Part shown: positions 1-6,217 of the stretch, one piece after another
Numbering within the stretch: the first letter of the stretch is position 1
Layout: every line of letters starts with the position of its first letter
Assembly: GCA_016183145.1 (NCBI GenBank)
Contig: JACPFE010000491.1
Coordinates: 1 to 9,741, forward strand
DNA length: 9,741 nt
Reading direction: 5' to 3'
Source of the DNA: Deltaproteobacteria bacterium
GTDB lineage: Bacteria > Desulfobacterota > Binatia > UBA9968
The notes under the pieces: generated by a model
Database searches by the model: none
Told to the model about the DNA's origin: nothing
Seen by the model: the letters and a program-made list of their open reading frames with translations, nothing else
Translations under genes and position numbers: made by a program

Positions 1-82
1 CCCGGATAGCGACGACGCTCCGGTCCTGAAGTTTCCTAAGAGCCTCAAGGGATTCGGCCAGTTTTTCCTGCGGCGTGGCCAT
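1..82 (-). CDS. Fic-family-like protein, N-terminal fragment (cut by window start)
   Basis: An open frame on the minus strand starts at ATG 82-80 and runs off the left edge after 27 codons. It begins MATPQEKLAESLEAL and continues with a KLQDRSVVAIR segment. From memory, this EKLAxSLxxLxxLQ...VxR opening is typical of a class of Fic/AMPylase-related proteins with an N-terminal winged-helix segment ahead of the Fic domain. The catalytic Fic motif (HPFxxGNGR) would lie outside the window, so neither activity nor integrity can be judged. A weak purine-rich site (AGGG) lies just upstream on the minus strand. The gene has the same orientation as the hydrolase-fold gene at 315-1106, about 230 bases further upstream. 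A different DNA-binding N-terminal domain is possible. The family call rests on only 27 residues. Confidence 0.45.
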   Translation of the reverse strand, partial: MATPQEKLAESLEALRKLQDRSVVAIR

Positions 83-97
83 GAGATTGCCCTATCG

Positions 98-161
98 TTA
101 GGTTTTGGCGCGAGCTCTCATTAGGTTATTATGTTGTACCAATTTCAGGTTATTGTGTCGA
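98..161. repeat. Three AGGTT-core direct repeats, about 23-24 bp apart
   Basis: Three related words lie upstream of the gene starting at 82: TTAGGTTTTGG (98-108), TTAGGTTATTATGTTGT (121-137) and TCAGGTTATTGTGTCGA (145-161). The second and third agree at 13 of 17 positions, with AGGTTATT exact at 123-130 and 147-154. The spacings are 23 and 24 bp, about two helical turns, which suits a regulator binding one face of the DNA. An operator for the downstream minus-strand gene is an inference only. Confidence 0.4.
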
Positions 162-177
162 GAGGCGCTTGGGTTTA

Positions 178-200
178 GACCTGGTGGACCTGGGACCTGG
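178..200. repeat. Triple GACCTGG direct repeat
   Basis: GACCTGG occurs at 178-184, 187-193 and 194-200 and is followed directly by TGTCAGG. It lies in a non-coding gap (83-314) where no other gene is supported. It may be the remnant of a repetitive extragenic element; no function is visible. Confidence 0.4.
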
Positions 201-314
201 TGTCAGGCTTAATTTAATGTACGTGGAAAAAGCTCGATGGTGTTCACGAGAATTCGGTCGTTAGGCCCCCCAGCGTCAATGGCACTATGTAGTTTGTGAT
301 CAGATCTCGTCGGC

Positions 315-1106
315 CTAGCCGATAAACTTCTCGATGGCGGCGGCCATTGCTTCGGGCACCTCGAACATGGGGAAATGGCTGCGGGCGTTTAGTCTTAGCA
401 CCGTGAACCAAGAATGCTTGGCGGCGAAGGATTGCTGGGCGGCCAAATACCTTGGCTCTTCGGGCTGGGCGTATAGGTGCAGCACCGGCAGCGGCGGATC
501 TAAAGCCGCGAGCGTTTGCAGGGGCGTGCCCATATCCGCGTAGGCGGTGGAGATTTCCCGTGCCGCGCGCGCCCACATTTCAGGGCCGTAGGAGCCCATC
601 TCCTCACGCACGAAACGAATGAGCGCCGCGTTGTCGACATCGCCCAGCCAAACCGAAGAGATCCGCTCGACCGTTTCCCGCCAGCGTTGCGGCGACTGCA
701 TGCCGTCCAACGCTTCGAAGAACTCCCGCGGCGGCTGCATCATGATGATCCAATCGAGCAGAACGAGTTTTTCCACCCGAACCCCTAGCCGGCGATGTAA
801 TTCGATGGCGACCCAGCCGGCGTGGGAGAGGGCGACCGGGACGATGCTCCGTGCACCGCTCGCGTCAATGACGCTCACGGCATCCGCCACCAGCTCTTCG
901 ATGCCGAAATCTCCCACCGGCGCACCCGACTCGCCATGGCCTCGCCAATCGAGCGCCAGGGTGCGACGATGGCCGCCGCATAAGGGCGCCAAGCTCTGAA
1001 ATACCGTGCGGTTCGCGCACCAACCGGGAAGCAGCAGGAGCGCCGGCTCTCCTTGTCCCAGGTCATCATAGGCGATCGAAACGTCACCTGAAGTTGCGCG
1101 TGGCAT
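315..1106 (-). CDS. HOD/QDO-like alpha/beta-hydrolase-fold protein (candidate cofactor-free 2,4-dioxygenase)
   Basis: A 263-residue soluble protein starts at ATG 1106-1104, with AAGGGAG (1120-1114) 7 bases ahead, and ends in TAG. It has an alpha/beta-hydrolase plan: LLLPGWC at 24-30, DWRGHGES at 53-60, a nucleophile elbow LSHAGW at 93-98 (Ser94), Asp118 in LLDW, and His244 in SHFP. Recalled side by side with 1H-3-hydroxy-4-oxoquinaldine 2,4-dioxygenase (HOD), the match runs the whole length: GWC, WRGHG, DFG, SHxGW, MDW/LDW, WRE, VWL, EEM.xYG, QPxEPxY, HxWF and HFP. HOD splits 3-hydroxy-4-quinolones with O2 into N-acylanthranilate and CO without metal or cofactor. The HOD residues Trp36, Ser101, His102, Asp126, Trp160, Trp185 and His251 appear kept as Trp29, Ser94, His95, Asp118, Trp153, Trp178 and His244. 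HOD His38 and His100 appear as Ala31 and Leu93, so the substrate may differ. An esterase or other hydrolase is the alternative. The gene stands alone, co-oriented with the fragment at 1-82. Confidence 0.78.
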   Translation of the reverse strand: MPRATSGDVSIAYDDLGQGEPALLLLPGWCANRTVFQSLAPLCGGHRRTLALDWRGHGESGAPVGDFGIEELVADAVSVIDASGARSIVPVALSHAGWVAIELHRRLGVRVEKLVLLDWIIMMQPPREFFEALDGMQSPQRWRETVERISSVWLGDVDNAALIRFVREEMGSYGPEMWARAAREISTAYADMGTPLQTLAALDPPLPVLHLYAQPEEPRYLAAQQSFAAKHSWFTVLRLNARSHFPMFEVPEAMAAAIEKFIG

Positions 1107-1177
1107 AATCCCGCTCCCTTGGTTTCTGGAACTTCAGGCATCCGTGTGGATAACCTGACACTATCCCTTTGTTTTCG

Positions 1178-1319
1178 TTCACCACGAAGAGCCCAGCGCG
1201 GCATAGCCGCAACCAAAAAGTAAAAAGAGATTGCACCACGAAGTCACGAAGGTCACAAAGTTTATGATCACATATATTTCCGAAACCTTCGTGCTCTTCG
1301 TGTCCTCCTTCGTGGTGAA
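1178..1319. repeat. CACCACGAAG-type inverted-repeat element
   Basis: TTCACCACGAAG (1178-1189) has its exact reverse complement CTTCGTGGTGAA at 1308-1319. A second copy of the word (CACCACGAAG, 1234-1243) is followed by CACGAAGG (1245-1252), which can pair with CCTTCGTG (1286-1293). CTTCGTG (1296-1302) adds to the right arm. The result is a long imperfect hairpin with an AT-rich centre (about 1257-1282). It fills most of the 378-base gap 1107-1484, in which no gene is supported. From memory, similar CACCACGAAG elements are dispersed in many environmental bacterial genomes and produce spurious ORFs rich in TK/HE repeats. Confidence 0.7.
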
Positions 1320-1467
1320 TACTCCTCCACAGTAAACCCGGAATAGCCTCATTTCTCGATAGACCCACACTCGCAGCCGGCCGAAAGCGGCGATTGGTTA
1401 AAGATACGACAGTGTAACGCTGCCGGCAAGATTTTTCATCTCCCGGTAGCGAACCGGCGACAACGGT

Positions 1468-1473
1468 TATAAT
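1468..1473 (+). promoter_or_regulatory. Perfect TATAAT -10-like box just before the AbrB-type gene
   Basis: TATAAT lies 11 bases before the ATG at 1485, which would put transcription start at roughly 1480 and leave an almost leaderless mRNA. No convincing -35 hexamer is seen about 17 bases upstream (GGTAGC at 1445-1450), and no extended -10 TGn. No Shine-Dalgarno site precedes the ATG either, which fits a very short leader but is not proof of one. Confidence 0.35.
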
Positions 1474-1484
1474 GTAATGCGTTG

Positions 1485-2549
1485 ATGAACGAGTTCAGCG
1501 ACTTTCGCGCGCGCTTCCCCGTCATCCTCAAAACCCTCGCCGTTGGTATCCCGGCGGGCTACCTGTTCCACCGTCTGCACACGCCGATTCCCTGGATGAT
1601 CGGGCCGATGATCGCCGTCGCCGCGCTCAATTTGATGGGCGTCCGCATGCACTCGCCGCCTTTTGGGCGGCAAATGGGGCAGGTGATTCTCGGCTCGGCG
1701 GTGTCGCTCTATTTCACGCCGACGGTGGTGGCGGCGTTGGGTGACAATTTTCCCGCCATCGCGGCGGCCACCGTCGCGGTTTTTCTGGTCGGCGGGCTCG
1801 GCGCATTGACCCTGAGCCGGGCCTCTGGCGTAGATGGGAAATCTACCTTCTTCGCCTCGATCCCGGGCGGCGCCATGGCGATGGCTGTGCTGGCGGAGCG
1901 CTACGGCGCCAAGATCGCGCCAGTGGCGGTCGCCCATAGCCTGCGCGTCTCCATCGTCGTCATCCTGATTCCCTTCGCGCTGACCTACGGCGGTTTCCCG
2001 CTCGAGGCGGCGGCGTACCGGCCCGAGGTGCCGCTCAACTTTTCGATACTGGTGCCGTGGCTGGCGTTCGGCTGCGTGTTGGGCGAGGTGTCGGAACGGC
2101 TGGGCTTACACAACGGTTACTTGCTGCTGCCGATTTTTTTCGGCGCCGCTGTGACCATGAGCGGCATCCCACTGTCCGCCGTGCCGCGCTGGATGACCGA
2201 CTTTGCCCAACTGATGTTCGGCCTGGTGTTGGGTGCGCGCTATGAGCGCGCCTTCTTCGCCCGCTATAAGTTGTTCATCCCCTTTGCGCTGCTGAATTCG
2301 TTTTTCATCCTGTTCGCCTCGGTCGCGGTCGCAGCGATTCTCGCCTGGGCCTTCGGCCTGCCCATCGCCACCATGATTATCGCCACGTCTCCCGGCGGGC
2401 TGGCGGAGATGACCATCCTCGCGCAAGCCCTGCAGATCAGCGTGCCGCTGGTGGTCGCCTTCCACTTGTTCCGGGTGGTGATGGTCAACCTGGGCACGCA
2501 GTACATCTACGCCTGGGCCGTACGCATGCTGGGCGGGAATCCCGGCTAG
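1485..2549 (+). CDS. AbrB-family integral membrane protein (putative transporter)
   Basis: This 354-residue, strongly hydrophobic protein fits the AbrB family (AbrB duplication domain; often misnamed a transcriptional regulator because of the shared name). It shows the family's internal repeat: SIPGGAMAMAVLAERYG (126-142) followed by HSLRV (151-155) in the first half, and TSPGGLAEMTILAQALQ (301-317) followed by HLFRV (327-331) in the second. TPIPWMIGP (33-41) is the usual early motif. About nine or ten membrane segments are plausible. E. coli AbrB has been linked to ammonia monooxygenase-like annotations, but the biochemical role of the family is not settled. ATG 1485 is preferred over the TTG at 1482; no clear ribosome site precedes either. 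The gene converges on the importer operon, and its stop overlaps that of permease 2 by 4 bases (CTAG). Confidence 0.88.
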   Translation: MNEFSDFRARFPVILKTLAVGIPAGYLFHRLHTPIPWMIGPMIAVAALNLMGVRMHSPPFGRQMGQVILGSAVSLYFTPTVVAALGDNFPAIAAATVAVFLVGGLGALTLSRASGVDGKSTFFASIPGGAMAMAVLAERYGAKIAPVAVAHSLRVSIVVILIPFALTYGGFPLEAAAYRPEVPLNFSILVPWLAFGCVLGEVSERLGLHNGYLLLPIFFGAAVTMSGIPLSAVPRWMTDFAQLMFGLVLGARYERAFFARYKLFIPFALLNSFFILFASVAVAAILAWAFGLPIATMIIATSPGGLAEMTILAQALQISVPLVVAFHLFRVVMVNLGTQYIYAWAVRMLGGNPG

Positions 2550-3298
2550 CGGGAGCTGGCGTAATATTCGACGCGCCGCTCAAGCAAAGCAACGGCCTCG
2601 GAGAGCGCGAAAGCAAACATGAAAACGATGATCACCAACGCCCAGAACTCCTCCATGAGAAAATGTTGCGAATAGAGCTCGAACAACTCTCCCACGCCAA
2701 GAATCGCAATTAGCAGTTGGCCGATGACGACGCCCTTTACGCCGCGGATGACGCTCAGCCGGACGCCCGCGAGAATTTCGGGCAGGGCGCAGAGAATGAG
2801 CACTTTCGTGTAGAGTTGGTAGCGCCTCGCGCCGAAGCAGCGCGCCATTTCGACGAGCGAGCGGTCCGCCTGCTTAATCCCCACCTGCGTGTCCAGGAGG
2901 ATGACGAAGACCGCGAAGAGAAAAACCGTGATCACCACGGTGGATTCGCCAATGCCGATCACCGCCATGAGGATCGGCACCAACGCGGAAATCGGGGCGC
3001 TGACAAAAATGTTCACCCACATGCCGAGGACCTTGCCCAGGCTCGCCACCCGCGCCATGAGCACCCCGAGAGGAATTCCGACCAGGAGCGCAAACGCCAT
3101 ACCGACGGCAAAAGAACGCAGCGAAATCATCACTGCCTTGCTGAACTTCTCGGTGGGGACGATGGTGAATCCAGCGATCACCACGCTGGAGAACGGCGGC
3201 ACGATCGTCGAAAGTTTTGCCCGGCCGATGATTTCCCAGACGATGAACCAAACCACCAGAGAGAAAAAAATCGGAATTCTCCTGCCTAGCAGCGTCAT
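2546..3298 (-). CDS. NitT/TauT-type ABC transporter permease 2
   Basis: This 250-residue inner-membrane protein has about six hydrophobic segments and belongs to the BPD_transp_1 permease family, close to the SsuC/TauC type. The cytoplasmic EAA loop that docks on the ATPase is visible at 150-178: E150-MARCFGARR, then LPEILAGVR. WxIVWEIIGR (17-26) and VPPFS (33-37) are the typical N-terminal features of the family. It is the last gene of the importer operon, 73 bases after the ATPase stop. The ATG at 3298-3296 has no Shine-Dalgarno site; the preceding bases are pyrimidine-rich, and an in-frame TGA lies ten codons upstream. A purine-rich AGGAGA lies inside codons 6-7, so the annotated start is the least certain in this operon. 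It differs clearly from permease 1, so the pair may form a heterodimeric channel. Confidence 0.88.
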   Translation of the reverse strand: MTLLGRRIPIFFSLVVWFIVWEIIGRAKLSTIVPPFSSVVIAGFTIVPTEKFSKAVMISLRSFAVGMAFALLVGIPLGVLMARVASLGKVLGMWVNIFVSAPISALVPILMAVIGIGESTVVITVFLFAVFVILLDTQVGIKQADRSLVEMARCFGARRYQLYTKVLILCALPEILAGVRLSVIRGVKGVVIGQLLIAILGVGELFELYSQHFLMEEFWALVIIVFMFAFALSEAVALLERRVEYYASSR

Positions 3299-3320
3299 AT
3301 CAATGGGAGAATTGGCGCTT

Positions 3321-3366
3321 TGGAGTCATGGAACGTTGGGTATTGGGTGTTAAGCGCATCACTCCA
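3321..3366. repeat. Short inverted/heptamer repeat between ATPase and permease 2 genes
   Basis: TGGAGT (3321-3326) and ACTCCA (3361-3366) bracket a GTTGGGTATTGGGTGTT stretch (3335-3351) made of two imperfect TTGGGT(A/G)T units. It occupies most of the 73-base linker inside the operon. It resembles the GGAGT/ACTCC element at 5131-5192 and may be a degraded relative. Confidence 0.4.
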
Positions 3367-3371
3367 TTTCT

Positions 3372-4136
3372 TCAAACGTAGTGTTTCAGGATTTCCCATA
3401 TCTCGTCCACCGCGTCGAGATAGTTTTTATCCCGCCGGATCTCGTCGGGATTTCGTCCCTCTCGATCGATGTTTGGGCGGATGATGTTCGATATCGTGCC
3501 CGGGCGGGGCGACAACAGGATGATCTGGTCCGAAAGATAAGCCGCCTCTTCGATACTGTGGGTGACGAAGATGACGGTCTTGTGCTTGTGCCTGAGCAGA
3601 TCCAAAAGCTCTTCCTGGAATTTACGCCGGGTCTGTTCGTCGACCGAAGAAAACGGCTCGTCCATGAGGATGATGTCGGCATCCACCGAAAGGGCGCGGG
3701 CCAGCCCGACCCGCTGCCGCATACCGCCCGAAAGCTGGTGCGGATAGCTCGCTTCAAAAGATTTGAGCCCGACCTCGGCGATATGTTTTCGCGCGATGGC
3801 ATGGCGCTCCTGTGCGGGAAGACCGCGCAGTTCGAGACCGAAAGCGACGTTGCGCAAGACGTTCGCCCAGGGCAGTAGCGCGAAGTCCTGGAACACAAAA
3901 GCGCGTTCGGGACCGGGCCCGTCTACTTTTTTTCCTTTCACCCAGATTTCACCATGGGTAGGCGGAATCAGCCCGGCGATGATTTTAAGGAGCGTTGTCT
4001 TGCCGCAACCGCTGGGGCCCAAAAACGTGGAGATTCTGCCCTCAGGCAGCGCCAGGCTGACGCCCGCGAGCGCTTCGACCCCGCCCTCGTAGGTCATGTC
4101 GATTTCCTTCACCTCGACGATCGTTTCAGCCGGCAT
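3372..4136 (-). CDS. NitT/TauT-type ABC transporter ATP-binding protein
   Basis: This 254-residue cytoplasmic ATPase powers the importer. All nucleotide-binding motifs are intact: Walker A GPSGCGKTT (40-48), Q-loop Gln83 in FVFQDF, ABC signature LSGGMRQR (135-142), Walker B IILMDEP (155-161), D-loop SSVDE (163-167) and switch His193 in VTHSIEEA. The length and the FQDFALLPW and VTHSIEEAAYLSD wording are those of the SsuB/TauB/NrtD-like subfamily. The start at ATG 4136-4134 lies inside the end of permease 1 (11-base overlap), with GAGG about 8 bases ahead, which indicates translational coupling. The family moves nitrate, sulfonates, thiamine precursors, pyrimidines or other small organics, and the ATPase does not reveal which. 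Confidence 0.95.
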   Translation of the reverse strand: MPAETIVEVKEIDMTYEGGVEALAGVSLALPEGRISTFLGPSGCGKTTLLKIIAGLIPPTHGEIWVKGKKVDGPGPERAFVFQDFALLPWANVLRNVAFGLELRGLPAQERHAIARKHIAEVGLKSFEASYPHQLSGGMRQRVGLARALSVDADIILMDEPFSSVDEQTRRKFQEELLDLLRHKHKTVIFVTHSIEEAAYLSDQIILLSPRPGTISNIIRPNIDREGRNPDEIRRDKNYLDAVDEIWEILKHYV

Positions 4137-4905
4137 CCTCGAGACCTCGCGTTTCAGGCGGAAAGAGTCTTTGCTCCAGGCGCTCGAGGGCGTGGATCGT
4201 CAATGCCGCGAACAGGATGATCGACGCGATTGCGGCGAACATCTCCGGGTAGTCGGCCACCGAGCTGTGGTAGGTGATGAGATCGCCGATGCCCGTGGGC
4301 GTGATCAAGAGCTCGGCAATGACGATGCCGATGAATCCCATCGCCAGCCCCAGCCGCAGTCCGGCGAAGATCAGGGCGGCCGCATGGGGAAGGATGATCT
4401 TTATCATTTCCTGTCGTCTTGTTCCCAAGAAGGCGCGGCACATCTGGATCAGCGATGGGTTGGTATTACGGATTCCCTTATAGGAATTCATCACAATCAC
4501 GGGCGCGGCCAGGACCACGACGGCGAGCACCTTGGAGGTAAGCCCGATGCCATACATGTAGGTGATAAGCGGGATGATCGCCGCCATCGGCGCCGCCTGA
4601 AGGATGATGAAAACGGGCAGGCTGAACCACTCGATGGCGCGGGAGAGCCCCATACCAATGCCGAAGCCTATTCCCGCCACGCTGCAGAGCACGATGCCGA
4701 TAATCAGCGGTTGGAGCGTGGAGAGATAGGCTTTAGGGAGACTCCCGTCGGCGAGCATGCGCAGCAGCGCCAAGAGCGTCTTGCTGAAAGGCGGAAAGGC
4801 GAAGCTGATCGGCCAGCGCCCGGCGATTTCCCAGAGGCCGAAGAAGAGCGCGAAGGAAATCAGTTGCCAAACCAAAGGGGATATTACCGCGCTCTTTCGC
4901 TCCAC
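4126..4905 (-). CDS. NitT/TauT-type ABC transporter permease 1
   Basis: This 259-residue inner-membrane permease of the SsuC/TauC type starts at GTG 4905-4903, with AGGAA (4918-4914) 8 bases upstream. LWEIAGRWP (24-32) and FPPFS (37-41) match the family N-terminus. The EAA loop is at 154-183 (QMCRAFLGTRR, then LPHAAALIFAGLR), with the leading Glu replaced by Gln154. Five or six hydrophobic helices are visible. Its 3' end overlaps the ATPase start by 11 bases. The substrate-binding protein gene lies upstream, but a 298-base gap full of inverted repeats separates them, so expression of the membrane part may be lower than that of the binding protein. Confidence 0.9.
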   Translation of the reverse strand: MERKSAVISPLVWQLISFALFFGLWEIAGRWPISFAFPPFSKTLLALLRMLADGSLPKAYLSTLQPLIIGIVLCSVAGIGFGIGMGLSRAIEWFSLPVFIILQAAPMAAIIPLITYMYGIGLTSKVLAVVVLAAPVIVMNSYKGIRNTNPSLIQMCRAFLGTRRQEMIKIILPHAAALIFAGLRLGLAMGFIGIVIAELLITPTGIGDLITYHSSVADYPEMFAAIASIILFAALTIHALERLEQRLFPPETRGLEDAG

Positions 4906-4953
4906 GAGGTCGGTTCCTGAGAGGTCGCTATAGTGACAGCAATAATTGTGTTG

Positions 4954-5098
4954 ACATAAATCACCCTCCCCTTAATCCCCTCCCGTCGAGGGAGGGGAGA
5001 CTTCTTAGGTTCCCTCTCCCCCCGTGGAGTAGCTACTCGATTGGGTCTACAGTCTCAACCGTGGTAAATACTCCACGGGGTTAGGGTGAGGGGTATGT
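4954..5098. repeat. Nested palindromic GC-rich repeat (CCCTCCCC / GGGGTTAGGGTGAGGGG type)
   Basis: Three nested inverted pairs are visible. The outer arm holds ACAT (4954-4957) plus CACCCTCCCC against GGGTGAGGGG plus ATGT (5095-5098). A tight hairpin TCCCCTCCC (4976-4984) / GGGAGGGGA (4990-4998) has a 5-base loop. A third stem CCCCGTGGAGTA (5020-5031) / TACTCCACGGGG (5069-5080) is exact over 12 bp. The element lies between the binding-protein and permease 1 genes, so in the operon mRNA it would fold and could act as a processing or attenuation point. No T-run marks it as a clear intrinsic terminator. Confidence 0.65.
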
Positions 5099-5118
5099 AA
5101 GCTTATTTATAACCGTTA

Positions 5119-5129
5119 CTATAGCAGTG
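5119..5129 (+). repeat. CTATAGCAGTG, copy 1 of 2
   Basis: This 11-base word recurs exactly at 8791-8801. Both copies lie beside a palindromic element in a non-coding gap. It could be a conserved edge of one repeat family, or chance. Confidence 0.35.
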
Positions 5130-5130
5130 G

Positions 5131-5192
5131 TGGAGTAATGGAGTATTGGATTTCAAACGCGATACTCCAACACTCCGGTGCTCCAATACTCC
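5131..5192. repeat. GGAGTATTGGA / TCCAATACTCC inverted repeat with heptamer-like units
   Basis: GGAGTATTGGA (5140-5150) is exactly complementary to TCCAATACTCC (5182-5192). The left arm contains TGGAGTA then TGGAGTAT, and the right arm contains several ACTCC units in GATACTCCAACACTCC and CTCCAATACTCC. It ends 11 bases from the stop of the binding-protein gene, so on the minus strand it forms a hairpin directly after that gene and could stabilise or end its mRNA. There is no T-run. Confidence 0.6.
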
Positions 5193-5203
5193 GTTGTCGC
5201 TTT

Positions 5204-6193
5204 TCACTTGACGTTGGCGAGCGCGGCCTTGAGCGGAGCCAAGTGCCAGAAATCCTCCGCTTTCAAGTTCTCGCCCTTGATGGCGCCGGAGAGGCTGTAA
5301 AACTCCAAATCGTTCTTCGCGGCGTTTGCCAGCCCCCCGTCGTTGGGGAACACGCCGTTTTGCACCGCTTCTTGAAAGAAGGGCAGAATTTCATCTTCCA
5401 TTTTGGCGGGAAGATCTTTCAACAATCCGAGCTTCTTGCGTTCGTCGAGCACCCACTTCGGGTTCGCGTTGATCGCGCGGTTGACCTTCACCAGCTCTTC
5501 CAGAAAGATCCGGATGGCGGCCTGGTTCTTATCCAGGAACTCTCTCGTGGCAAACAGCGCCTCGTCGCTCGCTTTGACATCGCCGAGCGGCAGGACGATG
5601 AATCGGTCGGGAGCCTCTTTCAGGACCATGTTTTTGTTCGACGCGTCGAGAATCGTCGCCTTGATGTTGCCCTTCAAAAGCGCCAGGCGGCGCACCTGGG
5701 ACCCCGGAACGTAACTGACGTTCTTGTACTTGATCCCGTGCTGCTTCGCCGCGAGGATCATGATCGCCTCGGTCCCCGAGCCGCGCCCCTGCACGGCGAT
5801 CTCCTGACCGTCCAGGTCCTTCCAGCTCTTGTAGCTCTCCTTGGCGACGACCGGGAAAAATTGCAATGCGCTTAATTGATAAAAAAACCGGATCGGCACG
5901 GTTACTTTCTGCAGCGCCGCGTAGGGTGTTCCCTGGCCGACGTCGGCCTGGCCGTTGATCACGGCCTGGGTCGCGACTTCCTCGCTCTTGAACGCCGTCA
6001 CTTCGACATCCACGCCGCGCGCCTTGGCGCGCTCCACGGCGATCAGGAGCGGCAGCTCATCGATCGAGATAACATCGCCCAGGGCGTACCTGATTTTGGT
6101 TCTGCCCTGCGCCGCTGCATCGCTCGCCAAGGTGCCGGCAAAAACGATGAGAAACAGTAGACTGACAACCGACTTCGCTATTGGAACCATCAT
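5204..6193 (-). CDS. NitT/TauT-type ABC transporter substrate-binding protein (NMT1/THI5-like)
   Basis: A 329-residue secreted binding protein that should capture the substrate in the periplasm and hand it to the two permeases. Residues 1-28 form a signal peptide: K7, a hydrophobic run SLLFLIVFAGTLA, then a likely cut after AAA (26-28). The mature part is a periplasmic-binding type II fold: IRYALGD, then QAVINGQADVGQGTP, LDGQEIAVQGRGSGTEA, and YVPGSQVRRLALLKG followed by ATILDASN, the usual wording of a large SBP subfamily close to SsuA/TauA/ThiY. These motifs do not identify the ligand. The start is set at ATG 6193-6191: AGGAGG at 6204-6199 overlaps the GTG at 6199, which is therefore too close to be used, while ATG 6193 is 5 bases and ATG 6190 is 8 bases away. 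It is the first gene of the operon, divergent from the molybdenum hydroxylase gene. Confidence 0.92.
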   Translation of the reverse strand: MMVPIAKSVVSLLFLIVFAGTLASDAAAQGRTKIRYALGDVISIDELPLLIAVERAKARGVDVEVTAFKSEEVATQAVINGQADVGQGTPYAALQKVTVPIRFFYQLSALQFFPVVAKESYKSWKDLDGQEIAVQGRGSGTEAIMILAAKQHGIKYKNVSYVPGSQVRRLALLKGNIKATILDASNKNMVLKEAPDRFIVLPLGDVKASDEALFATREFLDKNQAAIRIFLEELVKVNRAINANPKWVLDERKKLGLLKDLPAKMEDEILPFFQEAVQNGVFPNDGGLANAAKNDLEFYSLSGAIKGENLKAEDFWHLAPLKAALANVK

Positions 6194-6198
6194 AGCCA

Positions 6199-6204
6199 CC
6201 TCCT
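6199..6204 (-). promoter_or_regulatory. AGGAGG ribosome binding site of the binding-protein gene
   Basis: A perfect AGGAGG on the minus strand overlaps an in-frame GTG (6199-6197) and so argues for initiation at ATG 6193 or ATG 6190 instead. Confidence 0.8.
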
Positions 6205-6217
6205 GTTTTTGATCGGG

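Noticed and set aside
1179..1370. 63-codon minus-strand frame in the 1107-1484 gap
   Set aside because: It is a reading of the CACCACGAAG inverted repeat (TTKEDTKSTK string), a common annotation artefact.
1485..2549. AbrB-type DNA-binding transcriptional regulator
   Set aside because: The name is shared, but the protein is a multi-spanning membrane protein with the AbrB duplication pattern. It has no SpoVT/AbrB swapped-hairpin DNA-binding domain.
4096..4920. 274-codon plus-strand frame opposite permease 1
   Set aside because: It is a hydrophilic antisense shadow of a gene with clear permease motifs and an overlap-coupled start.
4954..5192. CRISPR array or tandem-repeat locus
   Set aside because: The repeats are inverted arms of different palindromes, without regular direct repeats and unique spacers.
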